A DNA stretch of 55,945 nt. It comes from a virus. The stretch lies in IMG/VR virus record IMGVR_UViG_3300043775_002575, positions 1-55,945 of that record, one strand, 5' to 3'. The notes beneath the pieces are model-generated. The model made no database searches and was not told the origin of the DNA. It saw only the letters and a list, made by a program, of their open reading frames with translations. This document shows positions 6,529 to 14,328 of this stretch, one piece after another. Both the position numbers and the translations under genes were made by a program. The first letter of the stretch is position 1. Each line of letters starts with the position of its first letter.

Positions 6529-6696
6529 CTAAATATTTTGAGATGCTTGGAACATAGACTGACCAATAATTTCTGATCTCAGAGCAGCCTGTTGTCTTTC
6601 AAATTTAGATAAGTGTGGCTTGGCCTGAACTCTTTTTTTATTTTTGTTTGCTCTTTTAATCTTATGCTGAGAAACTTTATTGTTTGATTTTTTCAT
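6529..6696 (-). CDS. Very basic microprotein
   Basis: 55 residues. The first 27 are dominated by Lys, Arg, Asn and Gln (MKKSNNKVSQHKIKRANKNK), then comes a helix (KFERQQAALRSEIIGQSMF). Its end supplies the AGGAG used by the next gene. It may bind nucleic acid; no family recognised. Confidence 0.6.
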   Translation of the reverse strand: MKKSNNKVSQHKIKRANKNKKRVQAKPHLSKFERQQAALRSEIIGQSMFQASQNI

Positions 6697-6700
6697 TAGA

Positions 6701-6829
6701 TCACTGGCTTTCTGCTACTTTGTCACAAGGACAAATTATGGACTCTGGGAGTTCGTGAACCTTGGTTACAATAGTAATCATGGTTTCACACTCAACACAC
6801 TTATATACTTTCTTAATTCGTTTGCTCAT
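6701..6829 (-). CDS. Zinc-ribbon microprotein
   Basis: 42 residues with C11-x2-C14 and C33-x-C35, a minimal zinc-ribbon-like arrangement, plus an N-terminal MSKRIKK. A TATGAT-type -10 (complement ATCATA at 6836-6841) lies 6 bases before the ATG in the extended form TGG-TATGAT, giving a leaderless start. Confidence 0.62.
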   Translation of the reverse strand: MSKRIKKVYKCVECETMITIVTKVHELPESIICPCDKVAESQ

Positions 6830-6860
6830 AAACTAATCATACCATACTGAGGTATGTGTG

Positions 6861-7328
6861 TCAAGATTTGTTTCCATCCCAAGTCCCAATCTTTGTGGTA
6901 GGGATTCCGTGCTCTTCCCAAAGCCTAATAACATTTGGATTGTCATCTACGGCATGAAGAATATTCCAATGTTTCTTAATCTGAGTTAAGATATCTTTTT
7001 TTACTTCATAGTCTGGCCTATTGTCATCATCTTTACGCATGTACAGTGCGTGATGGCCGATGTCGTTTTTAGCAAGCCAGCGAGAGGTTAGTCCACGCCA
7101 ATTTTCTTTTCTTGATGTGACAATTATAATGTGTCTTTGATCAAAGAATGCCTCATTAAGCATTTGAACTACTTCAAAGTTTGGCAGGGCATCGATAGAA
7201 GCCTCATGAAAGGCATCGTAATCCCTATTAGGACCACGAACAAGGTGAAGGTATGGATCTACATTGGCTAAGGTGCCATCTACATCAAAGATGACTCCTG
7301 GGGTTACAGGACTAGTTCTGATCAACAT
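6861..7328 (-). CDS. HAD-family phosphatase, PNKP 3'-phosphatase-like
   Basis: 155 residues. HAD motif I is D15-V-D-G-T19, motif II is the Ser/Thr in IIIVTSR, and motifs III-IV are the Lys before DILTQIKKH and the VDDNPN. The stretch LYMRKDDDNRPDYEVKK is like the phosphatase domain of T4-type polynucleotide kinase/phosphatase, which removes 3' phosphates from nicked nucleic acid. The kinase half is not present, so it may act alone or with a kinase elsewhere, perhaps in tRNA or DNA end repair. It overlaps the upstream microprotein by 17 bases. Confidence 0.82.
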   Translation of the reverse strand: MLIRTSPVTPGVIFDVDGTLANVDPYLHLVRGPNRDYDAFHEASIDALPNFEVVQMLNEAFFDQRHIIIVTSRKENWRGLTSRWLAKNDIGHHALYMRKDDDNRPDYEVKKDILTQIKKHWNILHAVDDNPNVIRLWEEHGIPTTKIGTWDGNKS

Positions 7329-7401
7329 GATATGTCATAACAAAGTAGCATACGGCATAGCCCACTAGGAATGCTGGAATTAAAAAGAAAATGCTAATCA
7401 T
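7312..7401 (-). CDS. Tiny membrane peptide
   Basis: 29 residues, almost entirely one membrane helix (ISIFFLIPAFLVGYAVCYFV). An AGGTGG motif precedes the ATG and its start overlaps the preceding stop (ATGA). The C-terminus overlaps the phosphatase start. Such peptides are easily overcalled, but the double overlap supports it. Confidence 0.45.
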   Translation of the reverse strand: MISIFFLIPAFLVGYAVCYFVMTYHVDQN

Positions 7402-7571
7402 TCAAAGTCCACCTGTGTTTCAAAAATTTTAGTCATATAGTTATCCTCTCCTCTTGCAATTTTTGCAGCAGCAATACGCATACCTAAAGCATTTGTAACT
7501 GAAGAGTCAATTGGCAACGATTCTATTTCCCTTGCTATCTCTTCTCGTAATGTCATTTCATCTATACTCAT
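7398..7571 (-). CDS. Small hypothetical protein
   Basis: 57 residues, helical (SIDEMTLREEIAREIES, then MRIAAAKIARGED). Leaderless: TATAAT complement at 7578-7583, 6 bases before ATG. It heads a three-gene unit with the membrane peptide and the phosphatase. Function unknown. Confidence 0.6.
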   Translation of the reverse strand: MSIDEMTLREEIAREIESLPIDSSVTNALGMRIAAAKIARGEDNYMTKIFETQVDFE

Positions 7572-7627
7572 ACTTCAATTATACCCTACTTGGCAGGGTA
7601 TGTCAAAACAAGTGATATAATAATCTT

Positions 7628-7873
7628 ATGACAACACCACCAAACTATCAAGGACTATATAACAATGGAGCACTTTATGCCATTGGAGACACAGTTATTA
7701 CTGATGGAGATCCATACGGTATTGACGGAGCGTACTTCATTCGAATTAGCAACCCTGGTAATCCAGGATATCCACCTGCAGTGGGTGGAGGAAGTAACGA
7801 TAACTGGGCACCGTATGGTGTCAAGTCAGTAACTGGATCTGGATCTGTGACAGGATCAGGCGCAATAGCCTAA
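7628..7873 (+). CDS. Small virion-type protein with carbohydrate-binding-like motif
   Basis: 81 residues on the plus strand inside a minus-strand block. The start NYQGLYNNGALYAIGDTVI resembles the Y-x-x-G-x-x-Y-x-x-G-D-x-V signature found in small carbohydrate-binding modules of phage fibres and chitinases, followed by a Gly/Asn/Ser-rich part. TATAAT at 7616-7621 is 6 bases before the ATG (leaderless). It may be a minor surface protein expressed late, like the fibre genes which use the same promoter type. Confidence 0.6.
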   Translation: MTTPPNYQGLYNNGALYAIGDTVITDGDPYGIDGAYFIRISNPGNPGYPPAVGGGSNDNWAPYGVKSVTGSGSVTGSGAIA

Positions 7874-8187
7874 TCTTTATCCCAGTAGGCTTTACCAAAC
7901 TCATCAAGGTCATCCCAGCCTGAATCAGACATGTCAATCTTCATTTTTTCTAAACTTTTCTTCCACGCATCCATATCAATCATATAGTATGTTCCCCACC
8001 ATTCGTAGGGTTTATTAAGATATTTCCACATAAAAGCATGGTACTTATATCTCCACCCATACTCTTCGTCTTCGTCCATATTCACACACTTAACAATATG
8101 GTTACCAGCAAACTCTCCACACATATTGCCTATCCATCGTAATGGCAGTATCTTAGTTCTTTGTGTCTTCGTTGAATGATTTATCAT
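7870..8187 (-). CDS. Conserved hypothetical protein
   Basis: About 105 residues, rich in Trp, Tyr, Asp and Lys, with the conserved-looking RYKYHAFMWKYLNKPYEWWGTYY. The start is uncertain: the ATG at 8187 overlaps the previous gene by 35 bases, and an internal Met (at 8124) is possible. It overlaps the convergent gene at 7628-7873 by 4 bases. No function assigned. Confidence 0.6.
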   Translation of the reverse strand: MINHSTKTQRTKILPLRWIGNMCGEFAGNHIVKCVNMDEDEEYGWRYKYHAFMWKYLNKPYEWWGTYYMIDMDAWKKSLEKMKIDMSDSGWDDLDEFGKAYWDKD

Positions 8188-8281
8188 CTTTAGGTACCCA
8201 GACTTTCTTTCCATCTTTCCATACAGGCCAATAGCCAAGACTACGCCAGTCCATGGTCATTATCTTAGGATCTTTTGGCAT
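8153..8281 (-). CDS. Microprotein with Trp-rich motif
   Basis: 42 residues (MPKDPKIMTMDWRSLGYWPV...). The DGKKVWVPKD turn resembles a small beta hairpin. It starts within the end of the preceding zinc microprotein and overlaps the next, a typical phage overlap chain. Function unknown. Confidence 0.5.
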   Translation of the reverse strand: MPKDPKIMTMDWRSLGYWPVWKDGKKVWVPKDDKSFNEDTKN

Positions 8282-8381
8282 TGACACACCAAATCTTTCC
8301 ATCACTCATTGTTTGATGGGCATTCCAGAACCAATCGGATTCTTTGCTTAGGCTACATACTTCACATTGATCAACATTCAT
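8265..8381 (-). CDS. Cys-containing microprotein
   Basis: 38 residues with C6-x2-C9, H22 and C32, a possible zinc site. Leaderless start: the TATAAT complement at 8388-8393 is 6 bases upstream of the ATG. Confidence 0.52.
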   Translation of the reverse strand: MNVDQCEVCSLSKESDWFWNAHQTMSDGKIWCVNAKRS

Positions 8382-9403
8382 ATCTTAATTATATCAGTCG
8401 GTGTTCTATGTGTCAAATTATAAAATAGATCTGCAACATGATGTTGAAAATGAATTCCTGGATGAGCATAGCCAGTTGTCTTTTTGCTATCAATGATTGA
8501 GTAATCAGATCCAACTGACCAACAGAAATTATCCTTAAACTCAGAGTTGTGATCTGACTTACAAATATCTTGCACAAAAGTATTGCAAGGCTTAATTGAT
8601 TTGGCAGGAAAGAATGATGTGAAGTTTTTTAATTTAAAATCTTTAATATTTAAAAGTTCTTCCATAAGCAAGTTAGTATTTATGTCCCAGGTTGTCCAAT
8701 ATAGTTTTATGCCACTTGTCAAGCAGAATGATTCTAGTATGTAAATAGAGTTTATAGAATTTAAAATTAGTTGGTGTGGGGAAGTTGCGTCTTCTACATA
8801 TTTTTTATCTTTTACTTCCATCAATAAAGAACTTTTATACTCATCAATTTTTGGATTGCAGTAGGTCAATTCTAAATGATCCCAATCAGGAAAGTTTTTA
8901 TCATTTTTTGATTTGTAAAATTCCTTATCAATAACAACTACACTTCTAAAAAAGTCTGGAAACAAACAAAAGATTTCTTTTGGCATTTTGTTATTTAGGG
9001 AATACTGAATAATATTATTACAAATACTTTCTACAGATGCTCCAGGACTGCCCAAATTAACAATGCTTTTATTAATCCTATTACCTAAAAAGTTTGTCCA
9101 TCTAGCAGGTTCTGGAACTCCAACTCCAAAAGTTATAGAGCAACCAGATGCAATAACATCTGAATTGTCATCAATTTCTCCACGACAACCAAAACGATTA
9201 ATCTCGTATGTATTGTGCTCATCAACTGTTCCAACAAAAGGATCTTTTTGGTTCCACTCTTTAAAGAAAGTATCTTTAGCATATGGTTTAAAGTAGCCAA
9301 ACTCGCTGGTGTTGGTGAAGTTTTTTATTAGATAGTCTTTTTCTTTATCACTTTTTTGATCAAACTTATAAAAACTTAAAATGTCTCTTGTCAGAAAAGT
9401 CAT
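8378..9403 (-). CDS. SGNH/GDSL-family hydrolase
   Basis: 341 residues. Block I is ASGCSITFGVGVPEPARW, with the Ser of GCS-I-T as nucleophile; the catalytic His is in the C-terminal YAHPGIHFQ. This family contains esterases and O-acyl hydrolases or transferases acting on sugars and lipids. A second SGNH protein with the same GCSIT and HPG-(I/L)-H motifs lies at 40.8 kb inside the sugar cluster, so both may edit acyl groups on a glycan. It overlaps the upstream membrane protein by 4 bases. Confidence 0.78.
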   Translation of the reverse strand: MTFLTRDILSFYKFDQKSDKEKDYLIKNFTNTSEFGYFKPYAKDTFFKEWNQKDPFVGTVDEHNTYEINRFGCRGEIDDNSDVIASGCSITFGVGVPEPARWTNFLGNRINKSIVNLGSPGASVESICNNIIQYSLNNKMPKEIFCLFPDFFRSVVVIDKEFYKSKNDKNFPDWDHLELTYCNPKIDEYKSSLLMEVKDKKYVEDATSPHQLILNSINSIYILESFCLTSGIKLYWTTWDINTNLLMEELLNIKDFKLKNFTSFFPAKSIKPCNTFVQDICKSDHNSEFKDNFCWSVGSDYSIIDSKKTTGYAHPGIHFQHHVADLFYNLTHRTPTDIIKI

Positions 9404-9630
9404 TCTTCTCTTCTCCAGTGTATGTATGACTTTATATATACAAGTCCATACGCTACTGCACTAACAATAAATCCATACTGCTTAGTTACTAGACCATAAA
9501 CAGTCCATAATGTTTCATTAAATAATAAAACAAACCAGCCCCAAATTGTTTTTCTTCCAACAAAATAAATTCCAGACACGCCGATAATAGCAAGCACCCA
9601 GTGGGCATAGTCGTTAATCCATTGTTCCAT
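9400..9630 (-). CDS. Small multi-pass membrane protein
   Basis: 76 residues with about three hydrophobic segments (11-24, 30-48, 54-68) and a charged end (IHWRREE). The WGW-x4-FNE-x3-TVYGL pattern recalls half of a PnuC-type transporter, but it is too short for one. Leaderless: TATACT complement at 9637-9642, 6 bases before ATG. Confidence 0.6.
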   Translation of the reverse strand: MEQWINDYAHWVLAIIGVSGIYFVGRKTIWGWFVLLFNETLWTVYGLVTKQYGFIVSAVAYGLVYIKSYIHWRREE

Positions 9631-9669
9631 ATATACAGTATACCCTAAAGTAATAGTTTAGTCAAATCT

Positions 9670-10212
9670 TTATATTATTATCTTTTTTTCTAAAAGTTTG
9701 TTGTAATAATAATAGCACAAACCAATATTTAGATCATCTGACAAATCTTTATTGTAGTCTGGCAAATCTTTGCTTGACTCAACAAAAAAGGGATCTGGCT
9801 GTCCGTAATCTCCATCAAAAAGATGATGCTCATCTTCCTTAATATCTAATAGTTCTATTAACTTTTTAATTGTAGTGTCTGGGTATTTAACAAGATCATT
9901 AAAGTCTATAACATAGTCTGCATGCTCATATAAAAAACTATAAAGAAGTATGTATTCTGATACAATTTGATTAACTCTTTGCCATGTAACCTCATAAACA
10001 CCACGATGTTCCGCTGCAATATATGAGGCAATGCTGTCTCTAGGATCTCTTGCTATGGTAATTATTACCCTTTGCTTATTGTGATCCTTATCAAATGCCC
10101 AATTAATTGTATGAGTTTTTTCAATACGGAATCCTGACTCTTTTTCAAAAAGTCTATCAAAATAGTGGGATCCGCTTCTTGGGTATGTGCTTAAATGCGG
10201 TTTGTATTTCAC
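9670..10212 (-). CDS. Sulfotransferase-like protein
   Basis: 180 residues. The P-loop-like 5'-phosphosulfate site is YPRSGSHYF (residues 10-18) and the 3'-phosphate site is IARDPRDSIASY. PAPS-dependent sulfotransferases transfer sulfate to sugars, proteins or small molecules. I chose GTG 10212, which overlaps the preceding stop (GTGA), over GTG 10245; this also brings the P-loop to the expected N-terminal position. A second, diverged copy is at 13413-13964. Substrate unknown; a glycan on the virion or host is possible. Confidence 0.75.
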   Translation of the reverse strand: MKYKPHLSTYPRSGSHYFDRLFEKESGFRIEKTHTINWAFDKDHNKQRVIITIARDPRDSIASYIAAEHRGVYEVTWQRVNQIVSEYILLYSFLYEHADYVIDFNDLVKYPDTTIKKLIELLDIKEDEHHLFDGDYGQPDPFFVESSKDLPDYNKDLSDDLNIGLCYYYYNKLLEKKIII

Positions 10213-10334
10213 GACACTAAGCCCATAGATAGGTGACCAAGGCACACATCAGCAACAATATAGTCGGAATGATTAACGACAATATCAAAATGCGTTGCGT
10301 CTTTATCACAAAAAAAACATTTAGACTTCTTCAT
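10209..10334 (-). CDS. CxxC...CxxH zinc microprotein
   Basis: 41 residues: C6-x2-C9, then C31-x2-H34 (VCLGHL), very like a single small zinc finger. Leaderless: complement of TGG-TATAAT with the -10 at 10341-10346, 6 bases before the ATG. Its end overlaps the sulfotransferase start by 4 bases. Confidence 0.6.
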   Translation of the reverse strand: MKKSKCFFCDKDATHFDIVVNHSDYIVADVCLGHLSMGLVS

Positions 10335-10349
10335 ATAATAATTATACCA

Positions 10350-11777
10350 TTAAACAAAATCAAACCACAGTGGCATAATATATCTTGATCCATTTGCAGG
10401 AGCAACATGATACCAGTAGTGAATATTTCCAGGGAATAGAACTAAATCGCCAGCCTTGGGCTTAAATGATACACCTTGATGAATAAAAGACAACTCTCCA
10501 CCATCGTAATCGTCATTAAGATATACCCATCCTGCTAAATGGTTTGAATCTTTATGTCCTAAGTCGTCTATTGGAATTACTGGACTATTATTATGCACCC
10601 ATTCAGCAAAACGAGAGTTTCTTGGCTTTAGTTTAACACCATACTCTTCTTCCACCAAAGATTTTATTTGAGGTATATATCTTTCTGAATAGTCTAGTGA
10701 GTCGTAATAAAGTAAAGACAAGGTAGGCTTTCCAGCGCTATCAGGCTGTAGAGGACGATTATTGCTTGTCTCTGTACCCTTGATTAGTTCTATAATGTTG
10801 TTGCACTCTTCTTTACTTAGATAGTTACTAAAGATTTTTACATTATTAGGATTGTTTCCAATCTTAGTAAAGTTTTCTATAGTAAGTTCAGATATTACCA
10901 CCTTCTTTTGTTCTGGGATAACTATGTTATTAAAATCTTTTACTAATTCTAGCAACTTGCTAATGTCTTCTTGATCGGTATGTATCATAAAATCATATAT
11001 TCCAAATTGTTCAGACAACTGTCTTATTTGTCTAACAACATCAACCATAGGTCCTTTAACATGGTGATGCTGCTTTCTTACTGGTGCATTTTTATCGTAT
11101 CTAACATTTTGCTCTTCGTCGGGATGATTTATAATTAGAGGATCGATAATAACTATTGGCTTTACTCTACTAAGATCAATCTTTTTAAATTGATCTCTAA
11201 ATAGTAAGTTATCATCTACATAAATATACTCACAATGCTTGTTTGCTATTTCAATAGTAGTGTCTGAAGAACCAACAACAGCCATATGTGTCTTATGTTG
11301 GTGCGTTTTCATCAAATCCATAACCTTATCCATCCAGACTGCAGAGATAGCAACTCTTTTTTCAAGAGTATCTATTAGTGATGGATCGTGCATATAGTGT
11401 TCTAGAACTATTCTTTCTGCAGGACCATTTCCTTCATCTCCCCATCTTCCAGCAACAAGGTTTACACCAATTCTTCCAGGAGCAAATCGGTTTAATGTTT
11501 CACAAATTTTAGCAGCATAGTCAGGGCTTGTTCCGTATGCTGGCAAAGCAATTGTCATAATTAGTTGGTTTGTTTTTTGTAGCGCTTCTTGTATAACTAA
11601 GGAAAAGTCTATGCCTCCTGGACCGTAAGGAAGCAAAACAGATTTTACATTAGCATCATCTAGTTCTGTGGCCATCTTAAGGATTCCATTAAGATCTAGG
11701 TTTTCAATACTGTCATTTATCTGCCAGTGCCTTCTCCACATCCAGTGAAATGTTATGGGCTTATTTATATTATCCAT
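10350..11777 (-). CDS. Luciferase-like monooxygenase fused to a 2OG-Fe(II) oxygenase
   Basis: 475 residues in one uninterrupted frame. Residues 1-300 resemble the TIM-barrel flavin monooxygenases (SsuD/luciferase-like): ITFHWMWRRHW, VKSVLLPYGPGGIDFSLVIQEA, IMTIALPAYGTSPDYAAKI and RFAPGRIGVNLVAGRWGDE. Residues 310-475 are a P4H-like dioxygenase with H408-x-D410, H457 and R465, and the VYLNDDYDGGELSF core. The first half would use reduced flavin and O2, the second Fe(II), 2-oxoglutarate and O2, so two successive oxidations on one substrate are plausible. I know of no characterised protein with this order. The gene overlaps the next by 8 bases. Confidence 0.85.
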   Translation of the reverse strand: MDNINKPITFHWMWRRHWQINDSIENLDLNGILKMATELDDANVKSVLLPYGPGGIDFSLVIQEALQKTNQLIMTIALPAYGTSPDYAAKICETLNRFAPGRIGVNLVAGRWGDEGNGPAERIVLEHYMHDPSLIDTLEKRVAISAVWMDKVMDLMKTHQHKTHMAVVGSSDTTIEIANKHCEYIYVDDNLLFRDQFKKIDLSRVKPIVIIDPLIINHPDEEQNVRYDKNAPVRKQHHHVKGPMVDVVRQIRQLSEQFGIYDFMIHTDQEDISKLLELVKDFNNIVIPEQKKVVISELTIENFTKIGNNPNNVKIFSNYLSKEECNNIIELIKGTETSNNRPLQPDSAGKPTLSLLYYDSLDYSERYIPQIKSLVEEEYGVKLKPRNSRFAEWVHNNSPVIPIDDLGHKDSNHLAGWVYLNDDYDGGELSFIHQGVSFKPKAGDLVLFPGNIHYWYHVAPANGSRYIMPLWFDFV

Positions 11778-12033
11778 TTTTTATTACTCTTCCTTTTGTT
11801 TTAAACCAAGACCCTATCTTGGCCTTTGCTACTTTGCTTCTTAAAAGTTCTCCAAATGTTTCATGTGATATATCTGATCCAAGATACTCCTGACCAGTTT
11901 CAAGGTCTATCAGTTTCCATTTGCCAGGTGCTTTTGTGTGCAAGATCAAATCGATTGGATGATCGTAATCATTTACCTCAGAGCCATCTAAAAGTTTTCT
12001 TTTCTTTTGATTTGGTTCTGAGTTATTTGTCAT
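11770..12033 (-). CDS. Hypothetical protein upstream of the oxygenase fusion
   Basis: 87 residues, polar, with a basic N-terminus (QKKRKLLDGSEVNDYDHPID) and a GKWKLIDLETGQEYLGS beta hairpin. Leaderless start with the TATAAT complement at 12040-12045. It overlaps the fusion gene by 8 bases, so the two are probably translated together. It could be a partner or carrier, but no family is recognised. Confidence 0.6.
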   Translation of the reverse strand: MTNNSEPNQKKRKLLDGSEVNDYDHPIDLILHTKAPGKWKLIDLETGQEYLGSDISHETFGELLRSKVAKAKIGSWFKTKGRVIKNG

Positions 12034-12047
12034 TATTCAATTATACA

Positions 12048-12659
12048 CTATGGGATTGTAAACCAAATTGGCACGGTATATCTTACACCAGACAGGACTT
12101 CTTTTACTTCATGGGCATAGTACATATTTCCAGGGAACATAATGAGGTCACCAATCTTAGGCTTAATAGTAACATCGTGTGTTGCAAAACTTAGTTCCCC
12201 ACCCTCATAGTCATCATTAAGATATATAAGTGTAGGTAGGTGGTTGTCCGTTACCCATCCGAGATCGTCAACATGTAGGGCTAGTTTGGTACCCTTGTCC
12301 CATCTTGCAATGTTAAGATAGTCAAGATCTTTCTTCTTTATATTTTCATGGTTATATGCTTTTTTAACTTCATCTAAAACTCTACCGAATATGTTATATT
12401 TATCTATAACGCCCTGATAGTTGTGAATCCATGCAACAGGATTATCTTTGTCGTCTTTTTGAGAAACAAAACTAATTCTTCTAGTTTCTTGAATATGGCT
12501 AAGAAGATAGTCAATCTCTTCAGAAGAAAGAAAATTTGGTATAACTTTTATGTTGTCTGCAGAATTGCCGATTTTTTGAAAAAATTCAAGATACGCTGGG
12601 GTTCTTTCGATTTCTCCTGGGTGGTTTCCCACTGCTTGATTGTTAACTATGTATGCCAT
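12048..12659 (-). CDS. 2OG-Fe(II) oxygenase, P4H-like
   Basis: 203 residues starting MAYIVNNQAV. Ligands H129-x-D131 (in ALHVDD), H183 (in YYAHEV) and R193 (in VRYTVPIWF), with core IYLNDDYEGGELSF. The upstream in-frame GTG lies inside the -10 box; ATG 12659 has the TATAAT complement at 12666-12671 6 bases upstream, so the start is decided by the promoter. Closest in-window relative is the C-terminal half of the 10350-11777 fusion. Confidence 0.9.
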   Translation of the reverse strand: MAYIVNNQAVGNHPGEIERTPAYLEFFQKIGNSADNIKVIPNFLSSEEIDYLLSHIQETRRISFVSQKDDKDNPVAWIHNYQGVIDKYNIFGRVLDEVKKAYNHENIKKKDLDYLNIARWDKGTKLALHVDDLGWVTDNHLPTLIYLNDDYEGGELSFATHDVTIKPKIGDLIMFPGNMYYAHEVKEVLSGVRYTVPIWFTIP

Positions 12660-12741
12660 ATAACCATTATACACTACGAAAAAATCTTTAAAGTTCGGCG
12701 CAAAATAGAAGTTATAAACCTCTATATGCCCTATACGGGCA

Positions 12742-12846
12742 CTATTGGTGAGTAGCCTTCATATGCCGAGCAAGGGAATCATGCCCAAAGATACCCCATC
12801 TAAGATCCCATTCCTTCTTACAAATTGGACAGACTATTATCCTCAT
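12742..12846 (-). CDS. C2H2 zinc-finger microprotein
   Basis: 34 residues: C6-x2-C9, then H28-x4-H33 in a SLARHMKATH helix. The Leu-x2-His-x4-His end is that of classical C2H2 fingers, though the C-to-H spacing (18) is longer than usual. It overlaps the following frame by 29 bases. A lone finger of this type is unusual in phages and may bind DNA or a protein. Confidence 0.58.
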   Translation of the reverse strand: MRIIVCPICKKEWDLRWGIFGHDSLARHMKATHQ

Positions 12847-13066
12847 CACTCTCCCAAATCATTAGACATCTTGTACAGGTAATCCCATGCTCTCTCATAT
12901 ACCAAGTATGGTCACACCTAACAACATAATCCTTGCCCATACCCTTACGCTTTAGTTGTTGTCTGAACTTTCCATTAGGATCGTGAATGTGGCAAAAATG
13001 ATTTGAGCCAGTTGTATTTGCAAAGCAGGTTTTGCCATTATTCTTTTTGGCATAACACTTTCTCAT
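12818..13066 (-). CDS. Cys/His-rich zinc-binding protein
   Basis: 82 residues. N-terminal C4...C14...C25-HIH-D resembles the small fingers with the form CxAxxxxGxxC...FCHxH, followed by a basic helix and a second site (CDHTWYMREHG...CTRC). Probably two zinc sites. The start overlaps the previous stop (ATGA). Function unknown. Confidence 0.65.
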   Translation of the reverse strand: MRKCYAKKNNGKTCFANTTGSNHFCHIHDPNGKFRQQLKRKGMGKDYVVRCDHTWYMREHGITCTRCLMIWESDEDNSLSNL

Positions 13067-13185
13067 TGGCGATGTCTTTTCTTATTACCATACCTAGCCT
13101 TAACCTCAGCCTTAGCCTGTTCTACAATGGCGTTCGTAATGTCTTCAACAGTAAACTCTTGATCGAAGGTTTCTTCAGTATCCAC
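13063..13185 (-). CDS. Small helical protein
   Basis: 40 residues from GTG 13185. The N-terminal half is acidic (DTEETFDQEFTVEDI) and the C-terminal half is basic (KARYGNKKRHRQ). It overlaps its neighbours by 11 and 4 bases. Function unknown. Confidence 0.55.
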   Translation of the reverse strand: MDTEETFDQEFTVEDITNAIVEQAKAEVKARYGNKKRHRQ

Positions 13186-13381
13186 CTAGGCACTCATTTC
13201 TTGTATGGTATAGACGAATCTTGGTCATAGTTTTTTTGTTCGGGGCACTGAGAGGTTCACCGCATGCAGCACACTCCATGTCCCATTCGCCAGAAAAGAA
13301 GTCATATCGTAATCCTTTTGTGCGATTATATTTTTCTATACGAAATGCTGTAAATGGGTCAGGTATCTCCATATTGATCAT
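13175..13381 (-). CDS. Zinc-binding small protein
   Basis: 68 residues with C36-x2-C39 and H59...C64, a probable zinc site. Starts MINMEIPDPF; the TATAAT complement at 13388-13393 is 6 bases before the first ATG, supporting a leaderless start there rather than at the fourth residue. Function unknown. Confidence 0.62.
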   Translation of the reverse strand: MINMEIPDPFTAFRIEKYNRTKGLRYDFFSGEWDMECAACGEPLSAPNKKTMTKIRLYHTRNECLGGY

Positions 13382-13412
13382 ATCTTAATTATAGCCTGGT
13401 TTGGCTGGTTTG

Positions 13413-13964
13413 TCAATGTATGGATTTATCTAGCATGGCATTATAAATGTCATATAGTTTGGATAGGTCTGTATCTTCTATATATTTTCTAATCATCTCA
13501 TACTCTCTAACCTTCTTGCTAGATATCATATGGCCATGTTCAGCGTAGTCCTTAAGTCGACCAGACTCATAGCCCTCAGTGATGATCTCAACATCCATCT
13601 TAATGGCTATGGCCTTGATCGTTTCAACGGGGAAATTTATTAGTCTATCGTAATCTATTATAATATCAAATTGATCAATCATAGTCATATCATCTGTGCC
13701 AGTAAAGTACTTAGAGTAATCGTTTAGCCAAAGACTCCTTAAATTATTATTAACTAACTTGTCTAAAGTAGTACTTGAGGTATCGTAAAAGTATCTCATA
13801 GAAACCTCAGATGCCAGAAACTCTACTGGATCTCTGGCTATCGTTATCATTTTGTTATTTTGAAGAGTATGAAACCTTTCCACAAACAAACCAGTATGTT
13901 GTAGTATCCTGTCTTGAAGATAGTTTGAGCCAACTCTAGGCAGGGTAACTATCGAATAATCCAT
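13413..13964 (-). CDS. Sulfotransferase-like protein (second copy)
   Basis: 183 residues. The N-terminus carries TLPRVGSNYLQDR (phosphosulfate loop, residues 8-20) and IARDPVEFLASE is the 3'-phosphate site. It is diverged from the 9670-10212 copy but keeps the same two motifs and overall length. Leaderless start with TGC-TAGAAT (complement 13971-13976), 6 bases before the ATG. Whether it binds PAPS is not proven; the loop has Val instead of Ser or Thr. Confidence 0.68.
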   Translation of the reverse strand: MDYSIVTLPRVGSNYLQDRILQHTGLFVERFHTLQNNKMITIARDPVEFLASEVSMRYFYDTSSTTLDKLVNNNLRSLWLNDYSKYFTGTDDMTMIDQFDIIIDYDRLINFPVETIKAIAIKMDVEIITEGYESGRLKDYAEHGHMISSKKVREYEMIRKYIEDTDLSKLYDIYNAMLDKSIH

Positions 13965-14010
13965 AAAACCATTCTAGCATATTCTGCGGGGGATAAAGTA
14001 TAATAGACTA

Positions 14011-14325
14011 ATGACCCTACTATATATACTCTATAGCCCTGTGTATAAGGCTGTCAAAATAGGGATATCTGATGTCTCAGGTAGAAGGTTTGCAAGCCAT
14101 AGGACCAAGGGTTGGATATTGATTAAGTATTGGGCATTTTCCGAACGGGATAAAGCAAGAGCAATAGAATCCCTAGTAGTACAAACCCTTACTTCCAAGT
14201 ATGGACATTTCCTGGATAAGGCGGATATGCCACAAGGGGGTTATACGGAGACATTTGATGCGTCGAAGATAACTCGAAAAGGTTTGATCCGTATGGTCAA
14301 TAGGGCTATAAAGGATGTATCGTAA
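14011..14325 (+). CDS. GIY-YIG-like nuclease (T5orf172/MUG113 type)
   Basis: 104 residues. YILYSPVYKAVKIGISDVSG matches the YVL...KIGIS core of T5orf172-like GIY-YIG domains; R26-x-x-S-H and a later Glu (AIESLVV) fit the remaining catalytic positions. Such nucleases nick DNA. Plus-strand gene inside a minus-strand block with its own TATAAT (13999-14004) 6 bases upstream, so it looks like an inserted, independently expressed gene. Confidence 0.75.
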   Translation: MTLLYILYSPVYKAVKIGISDVSGRRFASHRTKGWILIKYWAFSERDKARAIESLVVQTLTSKYGHFLDKADMPQGGYTETFDASKITRKGLIRMVNRAIKDVS

Positions 14326-14328
14326 TCT

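Noticed and set aside
12660-12674. GTG start of the 12048 oxygenase
   Set aside because: It is inside the -10 box; ATG 12659 fits the promoter.
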